From assembly GCF_002355535.1 (NCBI RefSeq), contig NZ_AP017457.1, forward strand, positions 1,302,001 through 1,366,000: a stretch of 64,000 nt of DNA, read 5' to 3'. A program made the position numbers and the translations under genes. Within the stretch, counting starts at the first letter, position 1, and each line of letters begins with the position of its first letter. Shown one piece after another: positions 9,590-19,382 of the stretch. The DNA comes from Aurantimicrobium minutum (lineage in GTDB: Bacteria > Actinomycetota > Actinomycetes > Actinomycetales > Microbacteriaceae). The notes beneath the pieces were generated by a model, which saw only the letters and a list, made by a program, of their open reading frames with translations, did not search any database and was not told where the DNA came from.

Positions 9590-9777
9590 TGTTTTTCCCC
9601 ATTTTGTGAGTCAGTAGACAAGCCGCGCTTAGCGCGTTCTTCGGCTTCCAGCTTGGCGTAGGTTTCGCGTTCGGTTCGATCCGAACGCAAAATGGACCGA
9701 ATAATCAACCAGAACAAAAGCCCCAGAATGACAGTGGGTGTGATCGACCACAGGGCATTAATCCAGAAGTTGTCCAT
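9586..9777 (-). CDS. Small single-span membrane protein
   Basis: 63 residues with one hydrophobic helix at about residues 12-28 (PTVILGLLFWLIIR). A charged, helical cytoplasmic tail rich in Glu, Arg and Lys follows. The gene lies between lysS and the cardiolipin synthase gene on their strand and overlaps the latter by 4 bp. It may help in cardiolipin synthesis or just be coexpressed. I do not recognise a named family. Confidence 0.75.
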   Translation of the reverse strand: MDNFWINALWSITPTVILGLLFWLIIRSILRSDRTERETYAKLEAEERAKRGLSTDSQNGEKQ

Positions 9778-9804
9778 GCTTGTCAGACTACCGGTGTGAA
9801 CTGA

Positions 9805-11307
9805 TTACTTCACCAGGGGAAACATAATGGTTTCCCTGATACCAAGACCAGTAATGGCCATGAGAAGGCGGTCCATACCCATGCCCATGCCGCCAGCAGG
9901 TGGCATGGCGTGCTCGAGAGCTTTGAGGAAGTCTTCGTCCAGGCGCATTGCTTCCACATCGCCTTTAGCGCTCAGTGCAGCCTGCTGCACAAAACGCTCA
10001 CGCTGGATGACGGGGTCATTGAGTTCGGAATAACCGGTGGCAAGTTCGAAGCCTCGAACGTAGAGGTCCCACTTTTCCACCACGCCAGGAATTGAGCGGT
10101 GCTCTTTCACGAGCGGGCTTGTTTCGACTGGGAAGTCCATCACGAATGTGGGACGGCTGAGACCATCTTTCACGAAGTGCTCCCACAGCTCTTCCACGAG
10201 CTTGCCGTGGTTAGCGAGGTGTACTTCGACGCCTTCTTTATCTGCCATTTTTTGCAATTCGGCAACTGAGGTTTCGGGAGTGATTTCTACACCGGAAGCT
10301 TCGCTGAGCGAGTGGTACATGCTGATGCGATCCCACTGACCACCGAGATCAAACTCGGTGCCATCAGCCCAGGTGACCACGTGGCTACCGGCAACGGCCA
10401 GAGCAGCATCCTGGATGAGCTTTTGGGTGAGGTCTGCAATCGAGTTGTAGTCGCCGTATGCCTCATAGGCTTCGAGCATCGCAAACTCGGGTGAGTGAGT
10501 GCTGTCAGCACCCTCGTTGCGGAAGTTGCGGTTTATCTCATAGACACGTTCAATGCCACCAACCAGAGCACGTTTCAAATACAGCTCGGGAGCGATGCGC
10601 AAGAACAGCTCCATATCGAAGGCATTCGAGTGGGTCACAAAGGGGCGAGCAGATGCTCCACCGTGCATGACCTGAAGCATGGGAGTTTCAACCTCAACGA
10701 AGTCGAGTGAAGTGAAGGTCTCACGCAGTGAGGCCATGGTCTTCGCGCGAGCGAAGACAGTCTTGCGTGCTTGTTCACGCACGATGAGGTCAAGGTAGCG
10801 GGCACGAACACGAGTTTCCTCGTTGAGCTCATTGTGCATGTTCGGCAAAGGAAGAACTGCCTTAGAAGCCATCTTCCATTCGGAGACCATGATCGAAAGC
10901 TCACCGCGGCGTGAAGAGATCACCTCACCGCTGACAAAGATGAGATCACCTAAATCAACGAGGTCTTTCCAAAGTTCAAGCTGTTCGTCGCCGACTTCTG
11001 CCAGAGAAACCATGGCCTGGATGCGACTGCCGTCACCTGACTGCAAACTGGCAAAGCACAGCTTGCCAGTGTTGCGCAGGTGAACAATACGACCAGCTAC
11101 ACCCACGGTTACACCTGTGGTGGCGTCAGCTTCAAGACCATCAAAGCGTTCACGAACTGAGCTAATGCTGTCCGTGACAGGAACGCTGACGGGATATGCC
11201 CCGATACCCAGTTCGTTTAAGCGCTCACGCTTGGTGAGACGAACGGCCTTCTGCTCGCTGACTTCGGCTTCTGTCAGTTCGGGCTCAGGTGCGGTGTTCT
11301 CACTCAT
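9805..11307 (-). CDS. lysS: Lysyl-tRNA synthetase (class II)
   Basis: 500 residues. An OB-fold anticodon-binding domain (about 55-165) precedes the class II catalytic core. Motif 2 is visible as RNFRNEGAD at about 262-270, and motif 3 as GMGMGMDRLLMAI near the C-terminus. The enzyme charges tRNA-Lys in the cytosol. The start overlaps the panC stop by 4 bp. lysS near panC and clpC is the M. tuberculosis arrangement, but no lsr2 gene is present between clpC and lysS here. Confidence 0.97.
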   Translation of the reverse strand: MSENTAPEPELTEAEVSEQKAVRLTKRERLNELGIGAYPVSVPVTDSISSVRERFDGLEADATTGVTVGVAGRIVHLRNTGKLCFASLQSGDGSRIQAMVSLAEVGDEQLELWKDLVDLGDLIFVSGEVISSRRGELSIMVSEWKMASKAVLPLPNMHNELNEETRVRARYLDLIVREQARKTVFARAKTMASLRETFTSLDFVEVETPMLQVMHGGASARPFVTHSNAFDMELFLRIAPELYLKRALVGGIERVYEINRNFRNEGADSTHSPEFAMLEAYEAYGDYNSIADLTQKLIQDAALAVAGSHVVTWADGTEFDLGGQWDRISMYHSLSEASGVEITPETSVAELQKMADKEGVEVHLANHGKLVEELWEHFVKDGLSRPTFVMDFPVETSPLVKEHRSIPGVVEKWDLYVRGFELATGYSELNDPVIQRERFVQQAALSAKGDVEAMRLDEDFLKALEHAMPPAGGMGMGMDRLLMAITGLGIRETIMFPLVK

Positions 11308-12173
11308 GCGTGGAGTCTTTCAATGTTTTCGGTATCAATCAGGCGTGTATTTCCCACCTTCGCGGCCACCACCACAGTGACTGGTCCCTGATAGTCATCT
11401 GGAACAGGCAAGAAAGTGGTGGGATCGACTAGGTCGAGATACTCAAGTCTAACCAGCGGGTACTGCTCGAATGCTCGGATGCCTGCTTCCCGAGTACCCT
11501 GAACGCCTTCATGCAGTGCTGCATGAGAAGCAGCAAGAAGAGCGTGCGGCAGCGCTGCTGCCGCTGCGCGCTCTTCCTCACTGAGATAACGGTTGCGGCT
11601 GGAGAGGGCAACGCCGTCTTCTTCGCGGACGGTGGGAACCACCTCAAAGGTGATGGGCAGCTTATTTTCTGTAATGAGCTGGCGAACTAAGAACACTTGC
11701 TGGGCATCCTTTTGCCCAAACACAGCAACATCCGGTTTCACGAGCTCAAAGAGTCTGGCAACCACCGTCAGCACACCGTCGAAATGGCCTGGTCTGCTTG
11801 CCCCTTCAAACAGATCACCCACTGGTCCTGCGTGCTGTGCAGGAACAGCTTCTCCCCCAACGCGGTCAGGATAAACCTCATCAGCATCAGGAGCAAAGAC
11901 ATAGTCTGCTGCTTCGGCTAGCGCAGCAACATCTGAATCGAGGGTGCGCGGATACCGATCAAAATCTTCGCCAGCACCAAACTGCAGTGGGTTCACAAAG
12001 ATGGAAACCACCACCACATCTGCTAATTCACGGGCCCGTGATACCAGTGCCAAATGTCCTCGGTGGAGAGCACCCATAGTGGGCACGAGTGCCAGGGTCT
12101 TACCATCTGCGGTCAGCCGTGCTCTCAGTTCTGCTAACTCGGCCTCGGTGTGAAGAACGACGGGTGTGCTCAT
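11304..12173 (-). CDS. panC: Pantothenate synthetase
   Basis: 289 residues, the usual length. The nucleotidyl-transferase signature is clear: PTMGALHRGHLALV at about residues 31-44, FVNPLQF at about 60-66, and GQKDAQQ and SSRNRYLS further on. The enzyme joins pantoate and beta-alanine with ATP to make pantothenate for coenzyme A. It overlaps both neighbours by 4 bp, lying between the DUF2520 gene and lysS. No panB or panD is seen in the window. Confidence 0.97.
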   Translation of the reverse strand: MSTPVVLHTEAELAELRARLTADGKTLALVPTMGALHRGHLALVSRARELADVVVVSIFVNPLQFGAGEDFDRYPRTLDSDVAALAEAADYVFAPDADEVYPDRVGGEAVPAQHAGPVGDLFEGASRPGHFDGVLTVVARLFELVKPDVAVFGQKDAQQVFLVRQLITENKLPITFEVVPTVREEDGVALSSRNRYLSEEERAAAAALPHALLAASHAALHEGVQGTREAGIRAFEQYPLVRLEYLDLVDPTTFLPVPDDYQGPVTVVVAAKVGNTRLIDTENIERLHA

Positions 12174-12916
12174 ACGAGATCGTCGATTCCAGTAAAGCCC
12201 AAACGTGACGCATCTCCTGCCTGACCGAGGGCGTTGTCAACGGTGGAACGAATCAGTGGGGCAACAATGCGCCCGGGATTCTCGATGCCCATCTCTGCCA
12301 GAATTCCGGTTGCCTGCTCCACGATGGCCAGTGAAAACTGTGAGGCCGTTGCAATGGCCTCGGCATAGGCAGGTCGCTGGTTCTCGGCAATAACAATAGG
12401 TTCGCCGCCCATCTCCACGGCGAGCGCTTGACCAATCGGCAAAACCGGTGTTGGTGCTGTCACGGCAATGTAGCTTTCACTCAGTCGGGAAATATCCATG
12501 CTGGTTCCCGTGAACGCCATTGCCGGATGCAATGCCAGCGGAATTACTCCTGCTTGTTGAGCAGGGAGGAGAACATCAACCCCATACTTCGCCGAAGTGT
12601 GCAGCACGATCTGTCCTGGCTGCCATGCTCCCGCAGTGGCAAGGCCGGTAATCAAGCCTGGAAGTTCTTCATCAGGAACAGCAATGAGAACGAGTTCGCT
12701 GCGCTCAACAATCTGAGTAACATCCAAGACGGGTACCTGTGGAAGTAGTGCAGCTGCGCGCTCTTTGCTTTGCTCTGAGATTGCGGAGATACCGACAAGA
12801 GCATGACCGGCTCCTGCTAGCGCAGCACCCAGAATCGGCCCGACGTTGCCAGCACCGATGATGCCGACGCCGAGGCGTCCATCACGCTGTTGGTTCACCG
12901 ACAGCCCCTTCGTCAT
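12170..12916 (-). CDS. Rossmann-fold DUF2520 dehydrogenase-like protein next to panC
   Basis: 248 residues. An N-terminal dinucleotide-binding Rossmann domain (GIIGAGNVGPILG at about 18-30) precedes a helical DUF2520 dimerisation domain. LHTSAKYG and LHPAMAFTG are the conserved family segments. The fold is that of ketopantoate and hydroxyacid reductases. The gene sits immediately before panC here and in M. tuberculosis (Rv3603c-Rv3602c), which makes a pantoate-related reductase role attractive but unproven. The chosen ATG overlaps the DUF3180 gene by 35 bp; a GTG at 12898 is an alternative. Confidence 0.85.
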   Translation of the reverse strand: MTKGLSVNQQRDGRLGVGIIGAGNVGPILGAALAGAGHALVGISAISEQSKERAAALLPQVPVLDVTQIVERSELVLIAVPDEELPGLITGLATAGAWQPGQIVLHTSAKYGVDVLLPAQQAGVIPLALHPAMAFTGTSMDISRLSESYIAVTAPTPVLPIGQALAVEMGGEPIVIAENQRPAYAEAIATASQFSLAIVEQATGILAEMGIENPGRIVAPLIRSTVDNALGQAGDASRLGFTGIDDLV

Positions 12917-13355
12917 TGTCTTCGGGAGGAAGCGCGCACAACGATTCGGCGATCAGTCCAGCTGCAACCAGAGTGGCTGCTGAAACGATGTGCAAGATGA
13001 CGTTGGTCAAAATTGCTTCGTTAGGGGCGATGGGTCGGCTGAAGAGATAGAACAGTATTCCTGCGCCCACACCACCTAGTAACGCTCCTGCAAGGCTGCT
13101 TGCTTTCGCTAGTGCCAACACACGAGCAGCGTAGAGCGGGTCAATGGGTTCTTTACGTTTTCCTGTGACGCGGCGACGAATAGGAATGGCTAACAAGATG
13201 ACTGCAACTGCAACCGCCGCCAAAGTTACGGCAACAGTGAGCGGCGGAACAAAGATGAGCCCACCACGGGACTGCATGACAAGTTCAAAGAGGTAAGCAA
13301 CGACGCCACCAATGAGGAAGAGTCCGATCAGTGGAGCAGGTCCCGTGCGTTTCAT
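12882..13355 (-). CDS. DUF3180 family membrane protein
   Basis: 157 residues from the ATG that overlaps the folK stop by 4 bp (ATGA); an upstream ATG at 13370 would add five residues. Four transmembrane helices are visible at about residues 8-28, 34-56, 80-102 and 115-140. The family is actinobacterial and usually sits just after folK, as in M. tuberculosis Rv3605c. Function unknown. The fixed place in the folate/pantothenate operon suggests linked expression rather than a demonstrated role in either pathway. Confidence 0.85.
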   Translation of the reverse strand: MKRTGPAPLIGLFLIGGVVAYLFELVMQSRGGLIFVPPLTVAVTLAAVAVAVILLAIPIRRRVTGKRKEPIDPLYAARVLALAKASSLAGALLGGVGAGILFYLFSRPIAPNEAILTNVILHIVSAATLVAAGLIAESLCALPPEDNDEGAVGEPTA

Positions 13356-13861
13356 GCTGTGGCCTCCCATCGTTGAAGTTCGTGACGCAGTTGATCTGCT
13401 AAAGGAGCAAGTGCTCCGACTGGTTCTACTGTGGCATCTGGTTGAACATCACACCAGGGAACAACAACAAAGGAGCGCTCTAAAGCGCGAGGGTGAGGAA
13501 TGGTGAGATGCTCGGTGGCCATCTCCACGCCATCCACCCACACGATGTCGAGATCGAGAGTGCGATCACCCCAACGTTCGTGACGCTCACGGCCGTGGTC
13601 TTGTTCAATCCCGGCAAGCTCGGTCAACAAATCTTGCGGAGGAAGATCCGTGTTGATTAATGCCACAGCATTGAGGTACTCAGGGGCATCCAAATCGACA
13701 CCTTCAGGTTTGATGGCAGCTGATTGATACAGCGGTGACATCGACAACAACACTGTTCCGCCCAGGTCGCCTAGTTCTCGAGCTGCGTCTCGGATGGTTT
13801 GTGCACGATCACCCAGGTTGGAGCCAAAGGCGATAATGGCATTTCTGCGTTGAGCATCCAT
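13352..13861 (-). CDS. folK: 6-hydroxymethyl-7,8-dihydropterin pyrophosphokinase
   Basis: 169 residues. The HPPK core is complete: FGSNLGDR near the start, LLTELAGIEQDHGRER (about 78-93), then DRTLDLDIVWV (about 97-107), which supplies the two metal-binding aspartates, and PHPRALERSFVVVP. It transfers pyrophosphate from ATP to the pterin before FolP acts. Its start overlaps the folB stop by 1 bp (TAATG). Confidence 0.96.
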   Translation of the reverse strand: MDAQRRNAIIAFGSNLGDRAQTIRDAARELGDLGGTVLLSMSPLYQSAAIKPEGVDLDAPEYLNAVALINTDLPPQDLLTELAGIEQDHGRERHERWGDRTLDLDIVWVDGVEMATEHLTIPHPRALERSFVVVPWCDVQPDATVEPVGALAPLADQLRHELQRWEATA

Positions 13862-14223
13862 TAGCGGGTGCGCTCTATCGTCACGGCAACATCGGCAAAC
13901 GGGACGCTGATGGGTGCTTCAGGTTTGTGCACGGTGACCTCAACACGGTCAACTGGCTTATGCGCAAGCACGACCAGTGCCACGCGTTCTGCGACTGTTT
14001 CAATAAGGTCCACCGGTTCGCTGGCGACAGCTGCCACCACTTCTTCTGCCAGTTCGCCATAGTGCACCGTTTGCGCAAGGTCATCAGAGAGTGCTGCTGG
14101 AGAAAGGTCCAGCCACGCGGTGACATCGATGATGAAAAGTTGACCTTGTTCGCGTTCGAAGTCGAAGACGCCGTGGTTGGCGTGGACGCGTAAACCGGTA
14201 AGTGTGATGCGATCCTTAGCCAC
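13861..14223 (-). CDS. folB: Dihydroneopterin aldolase
   Basis: 120 residues from a GTG start that overlaps the folP stop by 8 bp (GTGGCTAA). The longer frame reading back to 14325 would add 34 residues that lie wholly inside folP and match no FolB, so I reject it. Family features are ITLTGLRVHANHGVFDFER at the N-terminus, with the active-site Glu in the FDFE stretch, and VTVHKPEAPI near the C-terminus with the catalytic Lys. FolB cleaves dihydroneopterin to 6-hydroxymethyl-dihydropterin and glycolaldehyde in the folate pathway. Confidence 0.94.
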   Translation of the reverse strand: MAKDRITLTGLRVHANHGVFDFEREQGQLFIIDVTAWLDLSPAALSDDLAQTVHYGELAEEVVAAVASEPVDLIETVAERVALVVLAHKPVDRVEVTVHKPEAPISVPFADVAVTIERTR

Positions 14224-15031
14224 GGGCACCCTTATTCCAGGATTCCAATACGCGCAGCGCACCATACGTACGAGCCACGTCATGAACTCGAACACCCCAG
14301 GCACCAGCCTGTGCTGCCAAAACACTCACGGCAACACTGGCAGAGTCACGATCTTCCATCGTGGCGTCTTCAGGAAGCAAGGCGGCAAGGAAACGTTTGC
14401 GAGAGGCACCGATCAACAATGGATAACCCAGTGCTTTGAGCTCATCGAGACGACCGAGCATCTGCCAATTGTGTTCAGAGTTTTTTGCAAAACCCAAGCC
14501 AGGATCCAGAATGAGCTTCTCAGGTTTGATGCCTTCTTCAAGAAGTGCCTCAACTCGGTCGCTTAGTTCACGGGTGATGTCCGTGGGTGCATCTTTATAG
14601 AGAGCCTTGTTGTCCATGTTCACCGAGTGGCCACGCCAGTGGCTGGCGATATACATCGCGTCAGATTGTGCGACCATCCTGGGCATAAAGAAATCTGCGA
14701 GACCACCTGAGACATCGTTCACATAGGTTGCACCGTGCTCCACGGCAAGCAGCGCTGTAGCAGCGTTCATGGTGTCGATGCTGACGGTGGCGCCAGAGCG
14801 CACCAGCGCTCCCACCACCGGCAGCACGCGAAGTTGTTCTTCTTCCACGCTGACGCGCTGTGCACCAGGCCTGGTTGATTCTCCACCGATGTCGATGATG
14901 TCCGCGCCTTGTTCCATCATGGCGATGCCGTGCTTGATGGCTGCTTCGGTGTTGAGGAATTTTCCGCCGTCACTAAACGAGTCTTCGGTGACGTTGAGAA
15001 TCCCCATGATGAGGGTGCGATGCTCAGTCAT
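14216..15031 (-). CDS. folP: Dihydropteroate synthase
   Basis: 271 residues. Both DHPS signatures are present: MGILNVTEDSFSDGG at about residues 9-23 and DIGGESTRPGAQ at about 47-58. LDPGLGFAKN and GASRKRF loops complete the pterin and pyrophosphate site. The enzyme couples pterin pyrophosphate with p-aminobenzoate and is the sulfonamide target. It overlaps folE by 8 bp upstream and folB by 8 bp downstream, so the four fol genes are one translationally coupled unit. Confidence 0.97.
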   Translation of the reverse strand: MTEHRTLIMGILNVTEDSFSDGGKFLNTEAAIKHGIAMMEQGADIIDIGGESTRPGAQRVSVEEEQLRVLPVVGALVRSGATVSIDTMNAATALLAVEHGATYVNDVSGGLADFFMPRMVAQSDAMYIASHWRGHSVNMDNKALYKDAPTDITRELSDRVEALLEEGIKPEKLILDPGLGFAKNSEHNWQMLGRLDELKALGYPLLIGASRKRFLAALLPEDATMEDRDSASVAVSVLAAQAGAWGVRVHDVARTYGALRVLESWNKGARG

Positions 15032-15608
15032 GATCGTGTCCTGCAGTTGACGTACCTATCAGCGTCATAATTTCAGCACGCGCAACAGGGTCGGTCAATT
15101 CCCCTCGAGAGGCGATGGTGATGGTTCTGCTGTCTGTTTGTTCAACACCGCGTGCTCCCACGCACTGGTGCTTGGCTTCAACTACAACCACGACTCCGCG
15201 AGGGTCTAGGCCCTCGACCAGGGCGTCCGCAATCTGTTCTGTGAGACTTTCTTGCATTTGTGGACGTGCAGCCAGGGTGTTCACCACGCGAGGAAGTTTC
15301 CCCAACCCGACAACCCGGTCGCCGGGCAGATAGGCCAGGTGAGCAACACCTAAGAATGGCAATAGGTGGTGTTCACACATCGACCGGACGGTGATATTTG
15401 TGACCACCACGGCATCGGAGAGTTGGTCTACAGGAACACTCTCGGCAAGATGCACTAGAGGGTCTTCTCCCACGCCAGCGAAAAACTCCGAGTAGGCCTG
15501 AGCAACCCTTTCCGGGGTCGTTGAAAAACCTTCCTTCGTCGGGTCCTCGCCGATGGCGTGCAGGAGCTCGACGACGGCAGCTTCAATTCGTGCCCGGTCG
15601 ATTGCCAT
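15024..15608 (-). CDS. folE: GTP cyclohydrolase I
   Basis: 194 residues. The zinc and substrate motifs are complete: CEHHLLPFLG at about 79-88 and KHQCVGARGV at about 146-155. It opens GTP to dihydroneopterin triphosphate, the first step of folate synthesis. It starts 2 bp after the ftsH stop and heads the fol genes, giving the order ftsH-folE-folP-folB-folK seen in many actinobacteria. Confidence 0.97.
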   Translation of the reverse strand: MAIDRARIEAAVVELLHAIGEDPTKEGFSTTPERVAQAYSEFFAGVGEDPLVHLAESVPVDQLSDAVVVTNITVRSMCEHHLLPFLGVAHLAYLPGDRVVGLGKLPRVVNTLAARPQMQESLTEQIADALVEGLDPRGVVVVVEAKHQCVGARGVEQTDSRTITIASRGELTDPVARAEIMTLIGTSTAGHDHD

Positions 15609-15610
15609 GA

Positions 15611-17635
15611 TTATGCCTTGGTGCTTGGCTTCTTGGGTGCGCGCGCAGCAGGCTTAGCTGCTGCCTTGGCAGGAGCCTTTTTGGCAGCTGTCTTGGCGGC
15701 AGGCTTAGTTGCCTTCGCAGCTGGTTCTGCCTTCTTAGCTGGAACCTTCACGGGTGGGAGCTTCGAAACTGGGCGCTCATTGCTCGAGAGCCACTGCTTG
15801 CGCAGAGGAAGCTTCTTCACATCCTTAAAGATTTCCTCGAGCTGGTTGTGATCGAGAGTTTCCTTCTCAAGAAGTTCGGTAGCGAGGCGGTCCAGAACCT
15901 TACGGTTCGAGTTCAAAACCTTCCACGCTTCAGTGTGAGCGTTCTCGATGAGAGCACGGATTTCTTTATCCACGTGCTCGGCCATGACCTCAGAGTAGTC
16001 ACGCTGGTGACCCATGTCGCGACCGAGGAACATCTCACCGGATGCGCCACCGAGCTTGACCGAACCAACGGTTGCACTCATGCCGTATTCGGTGACCATC
16101 TTGCGGGCAATGTTGGTTGCCTTCTCGATGTCGTTCGATGCACCAGTGGTGGGGTCGTGGAAAACGATCTCTTCAGCAACGCGGCCACCCATGGCATAGG
16201 TGAGTTGGTCAAGTAGTTCGTTACGTGTAACGGAGTACTTATCTTCCAGCGGAAGCACCATGGTGTATCCGAGCGCACGACCACGAGGAAGGATTGTCAC
16301 CTTGGTCACGGGGTCAGAGAAGTTCATCGCGGCTGCAGCGAGCGCGTGACCACCCTCATGATAAGCAGTGATGAGCTTTTCTTGATCCTTCATCACACGA
16401 CTGCGACGCTGAGGTCCAGCAATCACGCGGTCGATGGACTCATCGAGTGCACGGTTGTCGATCAGTTGTGCGTTGGAGCGAGCAGTCAACAGCGCCGCTT
16501 CGTTCAAAACATTAGCAAGGTCAGCACCTGTGAAACCTGGAGTCTTGCGTGCGACAACTTCGAGGTCAACGTTCTTCGCCATGGGCTTGCCCTTGGCGTG
16601 AACTTCCAAAATCTTCTTGCGGCCTTCCATATCTGGCGCGTCAACACCAATCTGGCGGTCGAAACGGCCAGGACGCAGAAGAGCAGGGTCAAGAATGTCA
16701 GGACGGTTGGTGGCCGCAATCAAAATCACGTTGGCCTTCACGTCGAAGCCGTCCATCTCCACGAGCATCTGGTTGAGGGTCTGCTCACGTTCGTCGTGGC
16801 CACCACCCATACCTGCACCACGGTGTCGGCCTACGGCATCGATTTCATCGATGAAGATAATCGCTGGAGCGTTTTGCTTGGCCTGTTCGAACAGGTCACG
16901 AACACGGCTGGCACCCACACCAACAAACATTTCAACGAAGTCGGAACCAGAAATAGAGAAGAAGGGAACACCCGCTTCACCAGCAACAGCGCGTGCGAGA
17001 AGAGTTTTACCCGTTCCGGGAGGGCCATAGAGGAGCACACCCTTCGGGATGCGAGCTCCCACGGCCAGGAAGCGTTCGGGCTCTTTGAGGAAGTCAACAA
17101 TTTCTGCTAGTTCTTCCACGGCCTCGTTGGCACCAGCTACGTCAGCAAAGGTGACGGTGGGGGTTTCTTTGGTGACCATCTTGGCGCGGGACTTACCAAA
17201 CTGCATAACACCGCGTCCCCCACCTTGCATCGAGGAGAGCATGAACCAGAAGAAGGCACCGATCAGGATAACGGGCAAGAGGATGCCCAGCATGCTGAGG
17301 AACCAGTTCTCTTTGGGAACCTCATCGTTAAAGCCATCGGTGAGGTCGGACGCGTTAACCGCATCAACGACCTGGACACCACGAGGGGCAACATAGAAGA
17401 ACTGCACGTCCGTGCCGTATTTCTCATCTGCTTCTTTGAGCTTGAGATCTACGCGCTGCTCAATGTCAACAATGGTTGCACTGGCAACCTTGTTGTCTTT
17501 AAGGAAGGTCAAGCCATCATCGGTGCTTACCGATTGGAATCCGGTCATGGAGATCAGCGAGGAGCCAACCCAGACCGCAACAACAGCAACAACGATGTAC
17601 AGCAGGGGACCGCGCAGAAGGTTCTTCAGTTTCAT
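15611..17635 (-). CDS. ftsH: ATP-dependent zinc metalloprotease FtsH
   Basis: 674 residues. Two transmembrane helices (about 9-28 and 112-133) flank a small outer domain. The AAA+ module has Walker A GPPGTGKT near 205 and the second region of homology [17 protein letters not shown]. The zinc site is HEGGH, near 430. After the protease domain, the last 45 residues are a Lys/Ala/Pro-rich tail with [15 protein letters not shown]-like repeats, disordered and strongly basic, typical of high-G+C actinobacterial FtsH. It degrades membrane and some soluble proteins. Confidence 0.98.
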   Translation of the reverse strand: MKLKNLLRGPLLYIVVAVVAVWVGSSLISMTGFQSVSTDDGLTFLKDNKVASATIVDIEQRVDLKLKEADEKYGTDVQFFYVAPRGVQVVDAVNASDLTDGFNDEVPKENWFLSMLGILLPVILIGAFFWFMLSSMQGGGRGVMQFGKSRAKMVTKETPTVTFADVAGANEAVEELAEIVDFLKEPERFLAVGARIPKGVLLYGPPGTGKTLLARAVAGEAGVPFFSISGSDFVEMFVGVGASRVRDLFEQAKQNAPAIIFIDEIDAVGRHRGAGMGGGHDEREQTLNQMLVEMDGFDVKANVILIAATNRPDILDPALLRPGRFDRQIGVDAPDMEGRKKILEVHAKGKPMAKNVDLEVVARKTPGFTGADLANVLNEAALLTARSNAQLIDNRALDESIDRVIAGPQRRSRVMKDQEKLITAYHEGGHALAAAAMNFSDPVTKVTILPRGRALGYTMVLPLEDKYSVTRNELLDQLTYAMGGRVAEEIVFHDPTTGASNDIEKATNIARKMVTEYGMSATVGSVKLGGASGEMFLGRDMGHQRDYSEVMAEHVDKEIRALIENAHTEAWKVLNSNRKVLDRLATELLEKETLDHNQLEEIFKDVKKLPLRKQWLSSNERPVSKLPPVKVPAKKAEPAAKATKPAAKTAAKKAPAKAAAKPAARAPKKPSTKA

Positions 17636-17714
17636 GGTCTTCTCAGGGTATCGGGCGGAACGCTATGCCCGCTGGGTGTTTGCCGAGGGCGGAATCACAT
17701 CCGCCCGTGAATTC

Positions 17715-18284
17715 TCAGGCGTGGGGGTCTTCTCCGCCATAAACGTGGGGAGCCAGAACGGCCAAGCCACGAACGTTGCGGTAGTCCTCGTTGTAGTCCA
17801 AGCCATAGCCAATTACGAAAGCAGGTGGGATATCAAAGCCCACGTATTTCACGTCAACAGGTTCTTTGATTGCTTCTGGCTTGCGGAACATGGCCACAAC
17901 CTCAATTGAGGCAGGACCGCGAGACTCGAGGTTTCCCATCAACCAGTTCAAGGTCAGACCAGAGTCAATGATGTCTTCCACAATCAGTACGTGACGGCCT
18001 GCGATTTCAGCATCGAGGTCTTTCACGATGCGAACAACACCTGAAGACTTCGTGCTGGAACCATAGGAGGACACAGCCATGAAATCGATGTGTGCGTGGA
18101 ACTTCAGCTCGCGCACCAAATCACTGAGCACCATCACAGCACCCTTGAGAACGGCAATGATGAGAACGTCTTTGCCCTCGTAATCACGCTCTATTTCGCG
18201 AGCAAGCTCAGCGAGGCGGTTTTGAATTTGCTCCTCGGTGAAGAGGATTTCGGTGATGTCTGATTCGACGTCGCGCAACTCCAT
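17715..18284 (-). CDS. hpt: Hypoxanthine phosphoribosyltransferase
   Basis: 189 residues. The PRPP-binding motif VLIVEDIIDSGLTL (about 103-116) is diagnostic, with VLKGAVMVLSDL (about 49-60) and the PPAFVIGYGLDYNEDYRN purine-site segment. The enzyme salvages hypoxanthine and probably guanine to IMP and GMP. The gene lies between tilS and ftsH, as in many Gram-positive bacteria. The 79-bp gap after hpt may carry a promoter for ftsH, but I could not pick one with confidence. Confidence 0.96.
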   Translation of the reverse strand: MELRDVESDITEILFTEEQIQNRLAELAREIERDYEGKDVLIIAVLKGAVMVLSDLVRELKFHAHIDFMAVSSYGSSTKSSGVVRIVKDLDAEIAGRHVLIVEDIIDSGLTLNWLMGNLESRGPASIEVVAMFRKPEAIKEPVDVKYVGFDIPPAFVIGYGLDYNEDYRNVRGLAVLAPHVYGGEDPHA

Positions 18285-18296
18285 GCGTGCGATCCT

Positions 18297-19334
18297 TTAG
18301 TGCTGGTGAGCTGAAGACTCGGTGGGCGGGGACGAGGTGGAACTCATGACGAGTTGAGTACCTTGTCGCTCAACTCTAATACCGGGAACGTGTGCTTCAC
18401 CCTGTCCATGCCAGTGCGTAATAAGTCTGGTGATGGAAGTGGTGTGTGCTGCACTCAAACTGACCGAAAAAACCTCAAGTGCTGTGCGCCTAATAACCCT
18501 ATTAAGAATGGCCACAGGCAACGCTTCCAATTGAGAAATCTCCAACACAGCGCGCCTGCTATCGACAGGCTCTCCCAGCGCGGGGACGAGAACAGTGGGC
18601 ATCATTTCTGCAGTGAGTGCGTCTAATACAACGGCATCTTGGCGCAGTTGTTCAGCAGTGCGAGCAAGAGCCTCGGCAACACCTGGTCCGAGTTTGTCTT
18701 CGAGCATCGGCATGATCTCAGTACGAATACGAACCCGCGTGTAGGCACTGTCCTCATTGTGAGGATCATTCCAGGGGGTTAATTGCTGGTCCGCGCACGC
18801 GGCAACAGTTTCTGCACGACGAATACCCAGCAGCGGTCGGCGATAGATTGCATTAATCTCGCTCATTCCGGCCAGACTTGTTGCGCCCGAACCACGAGTG
18901 AGCCCGAGCAAAACAGTCTCTGCTTGATCATCGAGTGTGTGGCCGAGAAGAACAGCCACAGCGCCAGTTTCTTTGGCAACTGCTTCCAATGCGGCATAGC
19001 GCGCAGTGCGGGCATCAGCCTCCGGCCCGGACTGTGGCACGACTTTCACTGAACGGATAATGACCGGGTCCAAGCCAAGGGCTTGTGCCTGAGATGCGGC
19101 ACGCTCAGCAACCTCGGCCGAACCGTCCTGCAAACCGTGATCCACAATGATGGCACCGGCACGCAGGCCTAATTTCGGGGCTTCAAAGCCAAGCCCGGCA
19201 GCCAAGGCGAGAGAATCTGGTCCGCCGCTGAGTGCGACGAGAACAACGCTTCCATGCTCAACGTCTGCGAGGTTCGTGCGAACGGCACGACGAACGTCAG
19301 CCACAGCTGGCGTGAGTCGAGGTCGTTGAGTCAT
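18297..19334 (-). CDS. tilS: tRNA(Ile)-lysidine synthetase
   Basis: 345 residues from the ATG at 19334; a TTG two codons upstream is possible. The N-type ATP-pyrophosphatase loop [12 protein letters not shown] (about residues 34-45) and the [17 protein letters not shown] segment mark the TilS catalytic domain. It converts C34 of tRNA-Ile(CAU) to lysidine so that it reads AUA, and is essential. It lies 12 bp upstream of hpt on the same strand and divergently from ppa, whose start is 48 bp away. Confidence 0.95.
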   Translation of the reverse strand: MTQRPRLTPAVADVRRAVRTNLADVEHGSVVLVALSGGPDSLALAAGLGFEAPKLGLRAGAIIVDHGLQDGSAEVAERAASQAQALGLDPVIIRSVKVVPQSGPEADARTARYAALEAVAKETGAVAVLLGHTLDDQAETVLLGLTRGSGATSLAGMSEINAIYRRPLLGIRRAETVAACADQQLTPWNDPHNEDSAYTRVRIRTEIMPMLEDKLGPGVAEALARTAEQLRQDAVVLDALTAEMMPTVLVPALGEPVDSRRAVLEISQLEALPVAILNRVIRRTALEVFSVSLSAAHTTSITRLITHWHGQGEAHVPGIRVERQGTQLVMSSTSSPPTESSAHQH

Positions 19335-19382
19335 TATCAAGTAACGTTATTAGGTATTCATCCCAACCGTGAAGGAGCCCTC

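Noticed and set aside
14224-14325. Longer folB start
   Set aside because: The extra 34 codons lie inside folP and do not resemble FolB. The GTG at 14223, overlapping the folP stop, fits family length.
19254-19382. Longer ppa start inside tilS
   Set aside because: AAGGAG lies 5 nt before GTG 19383, and the extension does not match pyrophosphatases.
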